Translations under genes and position numbers: made by a program
Source of the DNA: an uncultured Collinsella sp.
Lineage (GTDB): Bacteria; Actinomycetota; Coriobacteriia; Coriobacteriales; Coriobacteriaceae
Length of the DNA stretch: 6,255 nt
Assembly: GCA_958446785.1 (NCBI GenBank)
Contig: CAUCXP010000095.1
Location: 1 to 6,255, forward strand
Direction of reading: 5' to 3'
Notes under the pieces: generated by a model
The model's database searches: none
The model's input: the letters and a program-made list of their open reading frames with translations, nothing else
What the model was told of the DNA's origin: nothing
Part shown: positions 1 to 5,820 of the stretch, in pieces
Position numbering within the stretch: the first letter of the stretch is position 1
Layout: every line of letters starts with the position of its first letter

Positions 1-88
1 GGGCGACGCTGTGGCGACGGTCGCCGAGGGTGTGGACCTGGCGGCTGCAGGCTCGGATGGCGCTGGCGCGACCGGCGGGGAGGCCTAA
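1..88 (+). CDS. hisD: C-terminal end of histidinol dehydrogenase (partial)
   Basis: An open frame enters from the left edge (first full codon at 2) and stops at TAA 86-88, one base before the hisC start. It encodes 28 residues, beginning GDAVATVAEGVDLAAAG and ending in a Gly/Ala-rich tail. HisD oxidises L-histidinol to L-histidine with two NAD+. The family usually ends in a helix with an 'AE..GL.AHA..V' pattern, and the VAEGVDLAA stretch resembles this weakly. The Gly/Ala-rich end replaces the usual Arg-rich tail. The main support is context: hisD directly precedes hisC in many actinobacterial his operons, and the spacing to hisC is operon-like. No catalytic residue is in view, so the assignment is an inference. 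It could be the end of another gene. Confidence 0.55.
   Translation, partial: GDAVATVAEGVDLAAAGSDGAGATGGEA
77..83 (+). promoter_or_regulatory. Ribosome binding site deciding the hisC start
   Basis: GGGGAGG lies six bases before ATG 90. It supports that ATG over an in-frame GTG at 30, which would lie inside the hisD tail, and over the in-frame ATG at 111, which has no comparable site. The site itself overlaps the last hisD codons, so the two genes are probably translated in close succession. Confidence 0.8.
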
Positions 89-89
89 C

Positions 90-1205
90 ATGGCCGAACT
101 TACGCCGCGCATGAAGGGGCTCGTCCAGCCCTACCTGGCCGGCATTGAGCCCTATGATCCCAACTTTACGCCTACGCGCATCAATCTTTCGGCCAACGAG
201 AACACCTATCCCGTGCCTGCCGGCGTGCGTGAGGCAATCGATGCAGCCCTGGCTGCCACGCCGCTCAACCGCTATCCCGATCCCATGTCCAACGACCTGC
301 GCGATGAGCTTGCTGCCTGGCATGGCGTGGCGCGTGAGAATATTTGCGTGGGAAACGGCGGCGACGAGCTGCTCTATAACTACCTGTTGGCGTTTGGCGG
401 CGCGGGGCGGACCCTGCTCAACTGCCCGCCGTGCTTTAGCGAGTATGCGTTCTTTGCATCGCTCTGTCAGACCGAGGTGCGCGACGTGTGGCGCGACCCG
501 GCGACCTTTGAACTCGACCAATTGGCGGTGCTTGCAGCGGCGCCTGAGTGCAACCTGGCCATCGTGACTTCGCCCAACAACCCCACGGGTGACGTGGCAC
601 CGCTCGACTTTGTCGCGGCGCTGTGCGATGCGTGCCCCGGCATGGTAATGGTCGACGAGGCCTATGTTGAGTTTGCCGACGATTCGTTTGGCGCGGCAAC
701 CACGGCGCAAGGCCTTATCGCCGAGCATCCCAACCTGGTGATTCTGCATACGCTGTCCAAGGCGTTTGGCGCCGCCGGCACGCGTCTGGGCTATGTGATC
801 GCGGCGCCCGAGGTTATTGACGCGTTCGCGGCGATTCGCCAGATCTATTCGGTCAATGTGCTGAGCCAGGCTGCCACGCTTGCCTGCGTGCGTGCGCGCG
901 ATGCGTATGCGCCCGTGGTGGCGCAAGTTACATCCGAGCGCGAGCGCGAACTGTGCGCCCTGCGCGCAATGGCTGCCGAGGGTCTGCCCGTGGAGGCGTG
1001 GCCGAGCGCGGCGAACTTTGTGCTCGTGCGCACGCCGCATGCCACGCGCGTGCGCGAGCGTCTGCGCGACGAGTATTCGATTTTGGTGCGCGACTTTAGC
1101 TACGCGCCGGGGCTCGCGGACTGCCTACGCATTACCGTGGGTACCCCGCAGGAAAACGACGAGGTGCTGGCTGCGTTTGCCGCGCTGGTGAAGGAGGAGA
1201 TGTAG
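90..1205 (+). CDS. hisC: Histidinol-phosphate aminotransferase
   Basis: HisC is a cytosolic PLP enzyme that transfers an amino group from glutamate to imidazole acetol phosphate, giving L-histidinol phosphate. The 371-residue product has the fold-type I aminotransferase landmarks in order: an N-terminal substrate-side segment with LSANENTYP; the SPNNPTG motif at about residues 162-168; DEAYVEF with the cofactor Asp189 and Tyr192; the PLP Schiff-base lysine K224 in HTLSKAFG, followed by GTRLGYV; and a C-terminal Arg (R347) in LRITVGTP that should bind the substrate carboxylate or phosphate. Length is normal for the family (about 350-370). The ATG at 90 is chosen for its strong Shine-Dalgarno site. 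The stop TAG directly abuts the hisB ATG. Related aromatic aminotransferases share the fold, but position inside a his operon makes HisC the clear call. Confidence 0.96.
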   Translation: MAELTPRMKGLVQPYLAGIEPYDPNFTPTRINLSANENTYPVPAGVREAIDAALAATPLNRYPDPMSNDLRDELAAWHGVARENICVGNGGDELLYNYLLAFGGAGRTLLNCPPCFSEYAFFASLCQTEVRDVWRDPATFELDQLAVLAAAPECNLAIVTSPNNPTGDVAPLDFVAALCDACPGMVMVDEAYVEFADDSFGAATTAQGLIAEHPNLVILHTLSKAFGAAGTRLGYVIAAPEVIDAFAAIRQIYSVNVLSQAATLACVRARDAYAPVVAQVTSERERELCALRAMAAEGLPVEAWPSAANFVLVRTPHATRVRERLRDEYSILVRDFSYAPGLADCLRITVGTPQENDEVLAAFAALVKEEM

Positions 1206-1793
1206 ATGGACCGTTATGCCGAGGTGACCCGCAAGACGGGCGAGACCGACATTGTCGTAAAGCTCGACCTGGACGGAAGCGGCGTGTGCGATATCTCGAC
1301 CGGCGTGCCGTTTTTCGACCACATGCTCAACGCTTTTGGCCGCCATGGTCTGTTCGATCTGACGGTGCACGCGGTGGGCGACGTCGAGGTCGATGCGCAT
1401 CACACCGTCGAGGACACGGGCATCGTGCTGGGCGAGGCGTTTTGCCAAGCGTTGGGCGACAAGGCGGGCATTACACGCTTTGCCGACGCGGCGATCGCCA
1501 TGGACGAGACGCTCGTGATGGCTGCTGTTGATATTTCGGGCCGCGGGCAGGCCTACTGCGAGCTGCCCGTGCCGACCGAGCGCGTGGGCAGCTTCGATAC
1601 CGAGCTGGCCGTCGAGTTCTTCTACGCCTTTGCGCGTGACGCCAAGCTCACGCTGCACGTGCGCGAGCTGGCGGGCAGCAACTCGCATCACATTATCGAG
1701 GCTGCCTTTAAGGCCGTGGGCCGCACGATGCGCCACGCCTGCGAGCTCGATCCCCACGTGCAGGGCATCCCCAGCACCAAGGGCTCGCTGTAA
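1206..1793 (+). CDS. hisB: Imidazoleglycerol-phosphate dehydratase (monofunctional)
   Basis: HisB removes water from imidazole glycerol phosphate to give imidazole acetol phosphate, using Mn2+ ions. The 195-residue product is the dehydratase alone. Its metal-binding signatures are intact: FFDHMLNAFGRHG near residues 36-48, the first HHTVED cluster at H65-D70, the symmetry-related SNSHHIIEAAFKA with H161-H162, and the C-terminal IPSTKGSL. There is no N-terminal HAD phosphatase domain as in the enterobacterial fused HisB, so histidinol-phosphate phosphatase must come from another gene, and the PHP protein at 4787-5698 fits. The start follows hisC with no gap. AAGGAGGAGA at 1191-1200, inside the end of hisC, is the ribosome binding site. 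The stop codon TAA forms part of a small hairpin. Confidence 0.97.
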   Translation: MDRYAEVTRKTGETDIVVKLDLDGSGVCDISTGVPFFDHMLNAFGRHGLFDLTVHAVGDVEVDAHHTVEDTGIVLGEAFCQALGDKAGITRFADAAIAMDETLVMAAVDISGRGQAYCELPVPTERVGSFDTELAVEFFYAFARDAKLTLHVRELAGSNSHHIIEAAFKAVGRTMRHACELDPHVQGIPSTKGSL

Positions 1794-1816
1794 CCTGCCA
1801 AAAAGGGACAGGTTTT
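1792..1816 (+). repeat. Small hairpin between hisB and hisH, REP-like
   Basis: AACCTG (1792-1797) pairs with CAGGTT (1809-1814), and CC 1798-1799 can extend the stem against GG 1806-1807 with one bulged base. The loop is A-rich and TTTT (1813-1816) overlaps the right arm's end. The left arm uses two bases of the hisB stop codon. It could act as a weak intra-operon attenuator, an mRNA-processing or stability element, or be a dispersed REP-type repeat. The stem is short and the T-run is only four, so a strong terminator is unlikely. Confidence 0.5.
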
Positions 1817-1825
1817 GAATGGGAA

Positions 1826-1834
1826 AAGGGAGGG
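1826..1834 (+). promoter_or_regulatory. Ribosome binding site deciding the hisH start
   Basis: AAGGGAGGG ends four bases before GTG 1839. It favours that GTG over the in-frame TTG at 1815, which lies within the hairpin's right flank and has no good purine-rich site at the right distance. HisH proteins usually begin two to five residues before the 'I.V.DY..GNL' strand, which the GTG start reproduces. Confidence 0.7.
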
Positions 1835-1838
1835 TCGC

Positions 1839-2540
1839 GTGGGCGAACCGAAGATCGTGGTGGTTGACTACCACAAGGGCAACTTGTCGAGCGTTGCGCG
1901 CGGGCTTGCGCGCGCCGGTGCCGCCGCCTGCACATCGGACGATCCGGAGCAGATCCGCAATGCCGACGGCCTGGTCATCCCGGGCGTGGGCGCGTTCTAT
2001 GACGCGATCGCCTTTATGCGCCAGAGCGGCGAGGCGGACGCGGTGCTCGATGCCGTCGCAGCCGGAACTCCGCTGCTCGGTATCTGTCTGGGCCTTCAGC
2101 TATTTTTTGAGCGCGGCAACGAGGGTGTGCCTGCGGACGAGGGCGCGGTTGCCGATGGCAACACCACCGAGCAGGCTGGCGGTCCCTGGGTCGATGGCCT
2201 GGGTATTATGCGTGGCTCGTGCACGCGCTTGGAATCGAGTCGCCTGAAGGTGCCGCACGTGGGCTGGGACCAGGTACACATGACGCCCGTCGGTGCGGCC
2301 GATCCGCTGCTTGCCGGTTTTGCCGAGGGTGCCAACATGTACTTCACCCACAGCTACGCGGTGGCCGACGATGCCGATGCCGCCGATGTGCTGGCGCGCA
2401 CGCACTATACGCGGAGCTTCCCGTGCATCGTGCGCCACGGCAACGTGTGGGGCTGCCAGTTCCATCCCGAGAAATCCTCCGCGCTGGGTCAGCGCATCCT
2501 TAAGAACTTCGTGAGCATCGTCGAGGGGGCCGGCCGATGA
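1839..2540 (+). CDS. hisH: Imidazole glycerol phosphate synthase, glutamine amidotransferase subunit
   Basis: HisH hydrolyses glutamine and passes ammonia to HisF within the imidazole glycerol phosphate synthase heterodimer. The protein of 233 residues has the class I glutamine amidotransferase triad: nucleophile C83 in GICLGLQLFF, and H209 and E211 in CQFHPEKS. The N-terminal VVVDYHKGNLSSV strand and the PGVGAF loop are also typical. The protein is longer than usual (about 200) because of an extra stretch at about residues 93-116, between the nucleophile region and GLGIM, rich in Gly, Ala, Asp and Glu. The start is GTG, chosen from the ribosome binding site and family alignment. The stop overlaps the hisA start in ATGA, a layout that favours translational coupling. 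HisF, its partner, is encoded one gene downstream. Confidence 0.95.
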   Translation: MGEPKIVVVDYHKGNLSSVARGLARAGAAACTSDDPEQIRNADGLVIPGVGAFYDAIAFMRQSGEADAVLDAVAAGTPLLGICLGLQLFFERGNEGVPADEGAVADGNTTEQAGGPWVDGLGIMRGSCTRLESSRLKVPHVGWDQVHMTPVGAADPLLAGFAEGANMYFTHSYAVADDADAADVLARTHYTRSFPCIVRHGNVWGCQFHPEKSSALGQRILKNFVSIVEGAGR

Positions 2541-3280
2541 TTCTGTTTCCCGCAATCGATCTGATCGGCGGCAAGGTCGTGCGCCTGGAGCGCGGCGACC
2601 GGAGCCGCTGCAAGGTATATTCCGACGACCCCGTGGCAGTCGCCCGCTCGTTCGCCGAGCAGGGTGCGAGCTGGGTGCACGTCGTCGACCTGTCTGCTGC
2701 CTTTGGCGAGGACGAGGACACGTGTGCTGCCAACTCGGCGGCGATTAAGGGCATCTGCGGCATCGACGGTCTGTCTGTGGACGTGGGCGGCGGCGTTCGC
2801 TCGCTTGCACGCATCGACGAGCTGGCCGGCTACGGCGCGCGTCGCATCGCACTGGGCACGGTGCTCGTGACCGAGCCGGGTTTTGCCGAGGTGGCGGCCC
2901 AAGGCTTTGGCGAGCTGCTCGTGGCCGACATCGCCGCGCGCGACGGCCAGGTCAAGGTGAACGGCTGGCGCGACGGCGCGGGCGTGGCACTCGACGATGC
3001 CGTGGCACAGCTCACCGAGCTGGGCTTTAAGCATCTGGTGTATACCGACATCGCGCGCGATGGCATGCAGACGGGCATCGATGTGGCGGCGTATCGCCAT
3101 GTTGCCAAGGTCGCGGGCTTTCCTGTCGTGGCTTCGGGCGGCATCTCTACGCTCGATGACATTCGCGCGCTGGCTGCGGTGGGTGAGGATGCCATCGAGG
3201 GTGCCATTACCGGCCGTGCGCTCTACGAGGGCAACTTTACGCTGGCCCAGGCACTGGCCGCCGCCCGAGGGGAGGAGTAG
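2537..3280 (+). CDS. hisA: ProFAR isomerase (1-(5-phosphoribosyl)-5-[(5-phosphoribosylamino)methylideneamino]imidazole-4-carboxamide isomerase)
   Basis: HisA is a (beta/alpha)8-barrel that isomerises ProFAR to PRFAR by an Amadori rearrangement. The 247-residue product starts with the hallmark FPAIDLIGGKVVRL, with catalytic Asp8, followed by YSDDP. The second-half phosphate and catalytic segments are YTDIARDGMQTG (T170, D171) and VASGGIS, then GAITGRALYEG. The second catalytic Asp is best placed at D131 in VADIAARDGQV; this loop is about two residues longer than in short HisA proteins, so the Asp sits farther from the conserved GW than usual. The loop after GW (RDGAGVALDD) looks like ordinary HisA rather than the PriA type of Mycobacterium and Streptomyces, which also does the TrpF reaction. 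It overlaps hisH by four bases; GAGGGGGCC upstream may serve as ribosome binding site. Confidence 0.95.
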   Translation: MILFPAIDLIGGKVVRLERGDRSRCKVYSDDPVAVARSFAEQGASWVHVVDLSAAFGEDEDTCAANSAAIKGICGIDGLSVDVGGGVRSLARIDELAGYGARRIALGTVLVTEPGFAEVAAQGFGELLVADIAARDGQVKVNGWRDGAGVALDDAVAQLTELGFKHLVYTDIARDGMQTGIDVAAYRHVAKVAGFPVVASGGISTLDDIRALAAVGEDAIEGAITGRALYEGNFTLAQALAAARGEE

Positions 3281-3283
3281 CCC

Positions 3284-4066
3284 ATGCTTACCAAACGCGT
3301 GATTCCCTGTCTGGACGTCAAGGACGGCCGTGTGGTCAAGGGCGTCAACTTTGTGAGCTTGCGCGATGCGGGCGATCCGGTGGAGTTGGCGCGCGCCTAC
3401 GACTGCGAGGGCGCGGACGAGGTCGTCTTCCTGGACATTACCGCCACGAGCGATAACCGCGCGACGACCATCGAGATGGCGGCGCATGCGGCCGAGGAGC
3501 TGGCCATTCCCTATACCGTGGGCGGCGGATTTCGTGACCTGGCGGGCATGCGCACCATGGTTGCCGCCGGTGCCGACAAGGTGTCGCTCAACTCGGCGGC
3601 CGTGCGCGACCCGTCGTTGATTAGCCAGGCTGCCGCGGCGTTTGGCAGCCAGGCCGTGGTCGCGGCGATTGATGCCAAGCGTGTGGGCCTGCCCGGCGAG
3701 CCGGGTGCCGATAGGTGGGAGGTCTTCACGGCGGGCGGCCGCAACGCCACGGGTATCGACGCGGTGGCGTGGGCCGAGGAAGCGGCTCGTCGCGGCGCCG
3801 GCGAGATCTTGCTGACCAGTATGGATCGCGACGGCACCAAGGCCGGCTTTGACCTGGCGCTCACCCGCGCCGTGGCGCGCGCGGTGCCGATTCCCGTCAT
3901 CGCGAGCGGCGGCGTGGGTACGCTCGAGCATTTTGCCGAGGGCGTGATCGAGGGCGAGGCCGATGCCGTGCTGGCGGCGAGCGTCTTTCACTTTGGAACC
4001 TTCAGCATTCGCCAGGTGAAGGAGTATATGGCGTCGCAGGGTATTCCCGTGAGATTGGATTTTTAA
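3284..4066 (+). CDS. hisF: Imidazole glycerol phosphate synthase, cyclase subunit
   Basis: HisF uses ammonia from HisH to cleave and cyclise PRFAR into imidazole glycerol phosphate and AICAR, the latter returning to purine synthesis. The 260-residue (beta/alpha)8-barrel has both catalytic aspartates at the canonical positions, D11 in [15 protein letters not shown] and D130 in [10 protein letters not shown]. Other signatures are [51 protein letters not shown] and VIASGGVG, followed by the HFGTFSI region near the end. Length is close to the family norm (about 255). A long purine-rich ribosome binding site at 3267-3277, overlapping the end of hisA, precedes the ATG by six bases. It resembles HisA because the two barrels share ancestry, but the PCLDV start and K-rich first loop identify HisF. 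Confidence 0.97.
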   Translation: MLTKRVIPCLDVKDGRVVKGVNFVSLRDAGDPVELARAYDCEGADEVVFLDITATSDNRATTIEMAAHAAEELAIPYTVGGGFRDLAGMRTMVAAGADKVSLNSAAVRDPSLISQAAAAFGSQAVVAAIDAKRVGLPGEPGADRWEVFTAGGRNATGIDAVAWAEEAARRGAGEILLTSMDRDGTKAGFDLALTRAVARAVPIPVIASGGVGTLEHFAEGVIEGEADAVLAASVFHFGTFSIRQVKEYMASQGIPVRLDF

Positions 4067-4396
4067 ATGGAGCAAGTGACAACTGCGTCCGAGCTCAAAT
4101 ACGACGCCCGCGGGTTGATTCCTTGTGTGGTTCAGCAGTATGACACTGGCGAGGTGCTTATGGTTGCCTGGATGAATGAGGAATCGGTGGGGCTGACGCT
4201 TAAGACCGGTACCACGTGGTTTTGGAGCCGCAGTCGCCAGGAGCTCTGGAACAAGGGTGCGACGAGCGGCAATATGCAAGAGGTCAAGGAGCTCTGGGCC
4301 GACTGCGATAGCGATACGCTGCTGGTCAAGGTCGACTCGCCGGGTCCGGCCTGCCATACCGGCAACCGTACCTGCTTCTTTAAGAAACTCGCGTAG
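4067..4396 (+). CDS. hisI: Phosphoribosyl-AMP cyclohydrolase
   Basis: HisI opens the purine ring of phosphoribosyl-AMP to give ProFAR. It is a Zn2+/Mg2+ enzyme working in the cytosol. The 109-residue product is a stand-alone cyclohydrolase. Its key motifs are intact: [27 protein letters not shown], the Mg-binding DCDSD (D79, D81, D83) with adjacent Cys80, and the remaining zinc-ligand cysteines C96 and C103 in [11 protein letters not shown]. No pyrophosphohydrolase domain is fused to its C-terminus; that activity is the next gene. The ATG follows the hisF stop with no gap. The region before it (GTGAGATTGG, about 4049-4058) is a poor Shine-Dalgarno match, the weakest in the operon, so translation may depend on coupling to hisF. 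Confidence 0.96.
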   Translation: MEQVTTASELKYDARGLIPCVVQQYDTGEVLMVAWMNEESVGLTLKTGTTWFWSRSRQELWNKGATSGNMQEVKELWADCDSDTLLVKVDSPGPACHTGNRTCFFKKLA

Positions 4397-4428
4397 GGCG
4401 GGCGCTCGATTAGACGCTCGGCCACCAG

Positions 4429-4434
4429 AAAGGA
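4429..4434 (+). promoter_or_regulatory. Ribosome binding site for hisE
   Basis: AAAGGA lies seven bases before ATG 4442. It gives hisE its own initiation signal after a 45-bp gap, unlike the coupled genes upstream. The rest of the gap (4397-4428) holds a CGCTCG direct repeat at 4403-4408 and 4415-4420 and no convincing promoter. Confidence 0.65.
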
Positions 4435-4441
4435 TTGAACT

Positions 4442-4759
4442 ATGGGTGTGCGCACCGCAAACGTTCAGGATGGAAATATCGGAGAGACGCTGACAGGTCT
4501 GGCCGAGGTGATTCACGGTCGTCGTGATGCATCGCCGCAGGAAAGCTATACCGCGCGTCTGCTGACCGACGTCGAGGATGAGCTGCTCAAGAAGCTTGCC
4601 GAGGAGTCGAGCGAGGTGATCATGGCCTGCAAGGATAACGATCACGATCACATCCGCTACGAGGCCGGCGACCTGGTCTACCACCTGCTCGTGACGCTCG
4701 AGCGCTACGGCATCACCCTCGACGAGCTGGCCGGCGAACTCAACGCCCGCCGTCACTAG
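4442..4759 (+). CDS. hisE: Phosphoribosyl-ATP pyrophosphohydrolase
   Basis: HisE removes pyrophosphate from phosphoribosyl-ATP, the second step of the pathway, giving phosphoribosyl-AMP for HisI. The 105-residue all-helical product belongs to the MazG-like superfamily. It shows SYTARLL (35-41), the metal-binding EExxE at E54-E58 in KKLAEESSEVIMA, and the ExxD pair at E74 and D77 in YEAGDLVYHLLV. A conserved tail with GITLDELAGEL follows. The first 20 residues or so are poorly conserved, but the ATG has a good ribosome binding site. It is the last gene of the operon; the stop at 4757-4759 lies in the left arm of a small inverted repeat and faces the convergent phosphatase gene. Confidence 0.95.
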   Translation: MGVRTANVQDGNIGETLTGLAEVIHGRRDASPQESYTARLLTDVEDELLKKLAEESSEVIMACKDNDHDHIRYEAGDLVYHLLVTLERYGITLDELAGELNARRH

Positions 4760-4787
4760 TCATTGGGGACGTTCTTAAACGACTAGT
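4755..4787. repeat. Inverted repeat between convergent hisE and phosphatase genes
   Basis: ACTAGTC (4755-4761) is repeated as GACTAGT (4781-4787), a perfect 7-bp inverted repeat with a 19-base spacer. Inside, CGTT (4770-4773) can pair with AACG (4778-4781) around a CTTA loop. The left arm covers the hisE stop and the right arm touches the phosphatase stop. It is placed where a bidirectional terminator would be, but there is no run of T on either side and the stem is A/T-rich. A short REP-like repeat is the alternative. Confidence 0.55.
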
Positions 4788-5698
4788 TAGGCGAGGGGTG
4801 TGGATTCCCATTCGCCGGTGGGGTGGGGGACGTCGAAGGTTCGGTAGCCACAGTCGTAGGCGTGTGCCTGGGTCTCACGGATGTTCCAGCAAATGTCGCA
4901 GGCGCGGTGTGCGTCCGAGCCAAAAGTGATCGGCACCTCGGCGTGGGCGAAGCAACGCAACAACCCGGTCGTGGGATAGTAGTCGTCGAGTCCCTTGCGC
5001 GGCGCAGCGGTCGAGACCTCAACGCGGCGGCCCGCGTCGTGTGCACACTCTGCCATCTGCCCCCAGAACGGCGCGGGGTCAAAGTCGGGCGCAAAGCCCT
5101 CTTTCGAAAAGCGCATGACCAGGTCGGGGTGAGCCATTACATCAAAGTTGAGCGGGCTCTCGCAGGCGCGGCACCAGTCGTCGACGTAGCGCTCCCATAC
5201 GCCGCGTACCCCCAGGTTTTCCCAAACGTGCAGGTTGGTGTCATCGTCGATCCAGCCGCAGCGCGAATCGGGCGTATCGGGACGAGCGACGTCCTCCGTC
5301 CCCGCCGTGCCCGCAGCACCTGCCGCAATATCGCCTGGGTTACCAATCCAATGCACGCTGCCCAGGCGCACGACGGCGCCTCGGGACCAGCGCTCGACCA
5401 AAGGCTCGCAGCCCTCGTACCAATCGCATTCAAAGCCATAGATAAGCTCGAGCTCCGGCGCGATCTGCGCGGCAAGCTTGCGAGCATCCTCAAAAGCCAG
5501 ACGATGTGCCGGCAGGTCGCCCTCAGTAACCTGCACTTCGCAGTTGGCATCCATGCTGGCGGGCAGGGTGAGATGGTCGGTTGAGACCATGACGCGGCAG
5601 CTGGCCGCAGCAGCGGCGCGAACGTTGTCCTCAAACGAGGCATGACCGTCCGAGAACGAGGTGTGGGTGTGGCAATCGACCAGCGGGCAAGCAGGCAT
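4787..5698 (-). CDS. PHP-family histidinol-phosphate phosphatase
   Basis: This 303-residue protein is a PHP-domain phosphoesterase, most likely the histidinol-phosphatase (HisJ/HisK type) that makes histidinol from histidinol phosphate. The metal-site residues are in family order: H10 and H12 with D17 in DCHTHTSFSDGH, H42 in STDH, E90 in GFECDWY, H116 in GSVHWI, H190 in MAHPDL, and D262 and H264 in FGSDAH. The EVSTA segment (227-231) corresponds to the 'EvNT' strand of HisK proteins. It is longer than many homologues, partly through a Gly/Ala/Thr-rich stretch at about 125-148. The ATG start has AAAGGAG five bases upstream (5704-5710, complement). It is convergent with the his operon whose HisB lacks a phosphatase domain, which supports the role. 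Other PHP phosphoesterases remain possible. Confidence 0.88.
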   Translation of the reverse strand: MPACPLVDCHTHTSFSDGHASFEDNVRAAAAASCRVMVSTDHLTLPASMDANCEVQVTEGDLPAHRLAFEDARKLAAQIAPELELIYGFECDWYEGCEPLVERWSRGAVVRLGSVHWIGNPGDIAAGAAGTAGTEDVARPDTPDSRCGWIDDDTNLHVWENLGVRGVWERYVDDWCRACESPLNFDVMAHPDLVMRFSKEGFAPDFDPAPFWGQMAECAHDAGRRVEVSTAAPRKGLDDYYPTTGLLRCFAHAEVPITFGSDAHRACDICWNIRETQAHAYDCGYRTFDVPHPTGEWESTPLA

Positions 5699-5715
5699 GG
5701 CAGCTCCTTTGCGTC

Positions 5716-5729
5716 AAGCGAATCCGCTT
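5716..5729. promoter_or_regulatory. Palindrome AAGCG-N4-CGCTT in the phosphatase leader
   Basis: AAGCG (5716-5720) and CGCTT (5725-5729) form a perfect 5-bp inverted repeat with a four-base spacer. On the - strand it falls between a candidate -10 box and the ribosome binding site of the phosphatase gene, near the expected transcription start. It could be a repressor operator or a small leader hairpin. The arms are short, so chance is not excluded. Confidence 0.35.
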
Positions 5730-5730
5730 C

Positions 5731-5736
5731 ATTGTA
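5731..5736 (-). promoter_or_regulatory. Candidate -10 box for the phosphatase gene
   Basis: TACAAT on the - strand matches the bacterial -10 consensus at five of six positions and lies 32 bases before the phosphatase ATG, giving a leader of about 25 bases. The nearest -35-like hexamer, TTGAGA (5747-5752, complement), is only 10 bases away, too close for standard spacing, so only the -10 element is proposed. Confidence 0.4.
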
Positions 5737-5751
5737 ATGGCGTAGCTCTCA

Positions 5752-5769
5752 ACACGCCGGACACGCCGG
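5752..5769 (+). repeat. Tandem 9-bp duplication ACACGCCGG
   Basis: ACACGCCGG occurs twice head to tail (5752-5760, 5761-5769), just upstream of the candidate phosphatase promoter. It may be simple replication slippage or a pair of binding sites; nothing else in the window repeats it that I can see. Confidence 0.6.
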
Positions 5770-5820
5770 GGGTCGAAATCGATTGGAAAGGCTGCGCGAC
5801 GCGCGGTGCGGCCTCGCTTG

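Noticed and set aside
30..89. A longer hisC starting at GTG 30
   Set aside because: It would overlap the putative hisD tail, lacks a good ribosome binding site, and adds 20 residues not expected in HisC. ATG 90 has GGGGAGG at ideal distance.
1125..1874. A 249-codon open frame on the - strand opposite hisB
   Set aside because: Same cause: it spans hisB and both its borders, has no motif, and no ribosome binding site was convincing.
2537..3280. HisA as the bifunctional PriA of other Actinobacteria
   Set aside because: The loop after the conserved GW and the YSDDP segment look like ordinary HisA, and the PriA-type Arg/Trp loop is not seen. Whether a separate trpF exists cannot be judged here.
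2489..4756. A 755-codon open frame on the - strand opposite hisA, hisF, hisI and hisE
   Set aside because: It runs antisense to four clearly conserved genes, is His/Arg-rich with no recognisable domain, and is explained by the codon bias of a high-GC operon that removes stops from this antisense frame.
4755..4787. A strong bidirectional intrinsic terminator after hisE
   Set aside because: The position is right but the stem is A/T-rich, only 6-7 bp, and not followed by a T-run on either strand; it is kept as an inverted repeat only.
4823..5584. A 253-codon open frame on the + strand opposite the PHP phosphatase
   Set aside because: The - strand product has every PHP metal-binding motif in order; the + strand product has none and is a shadow.
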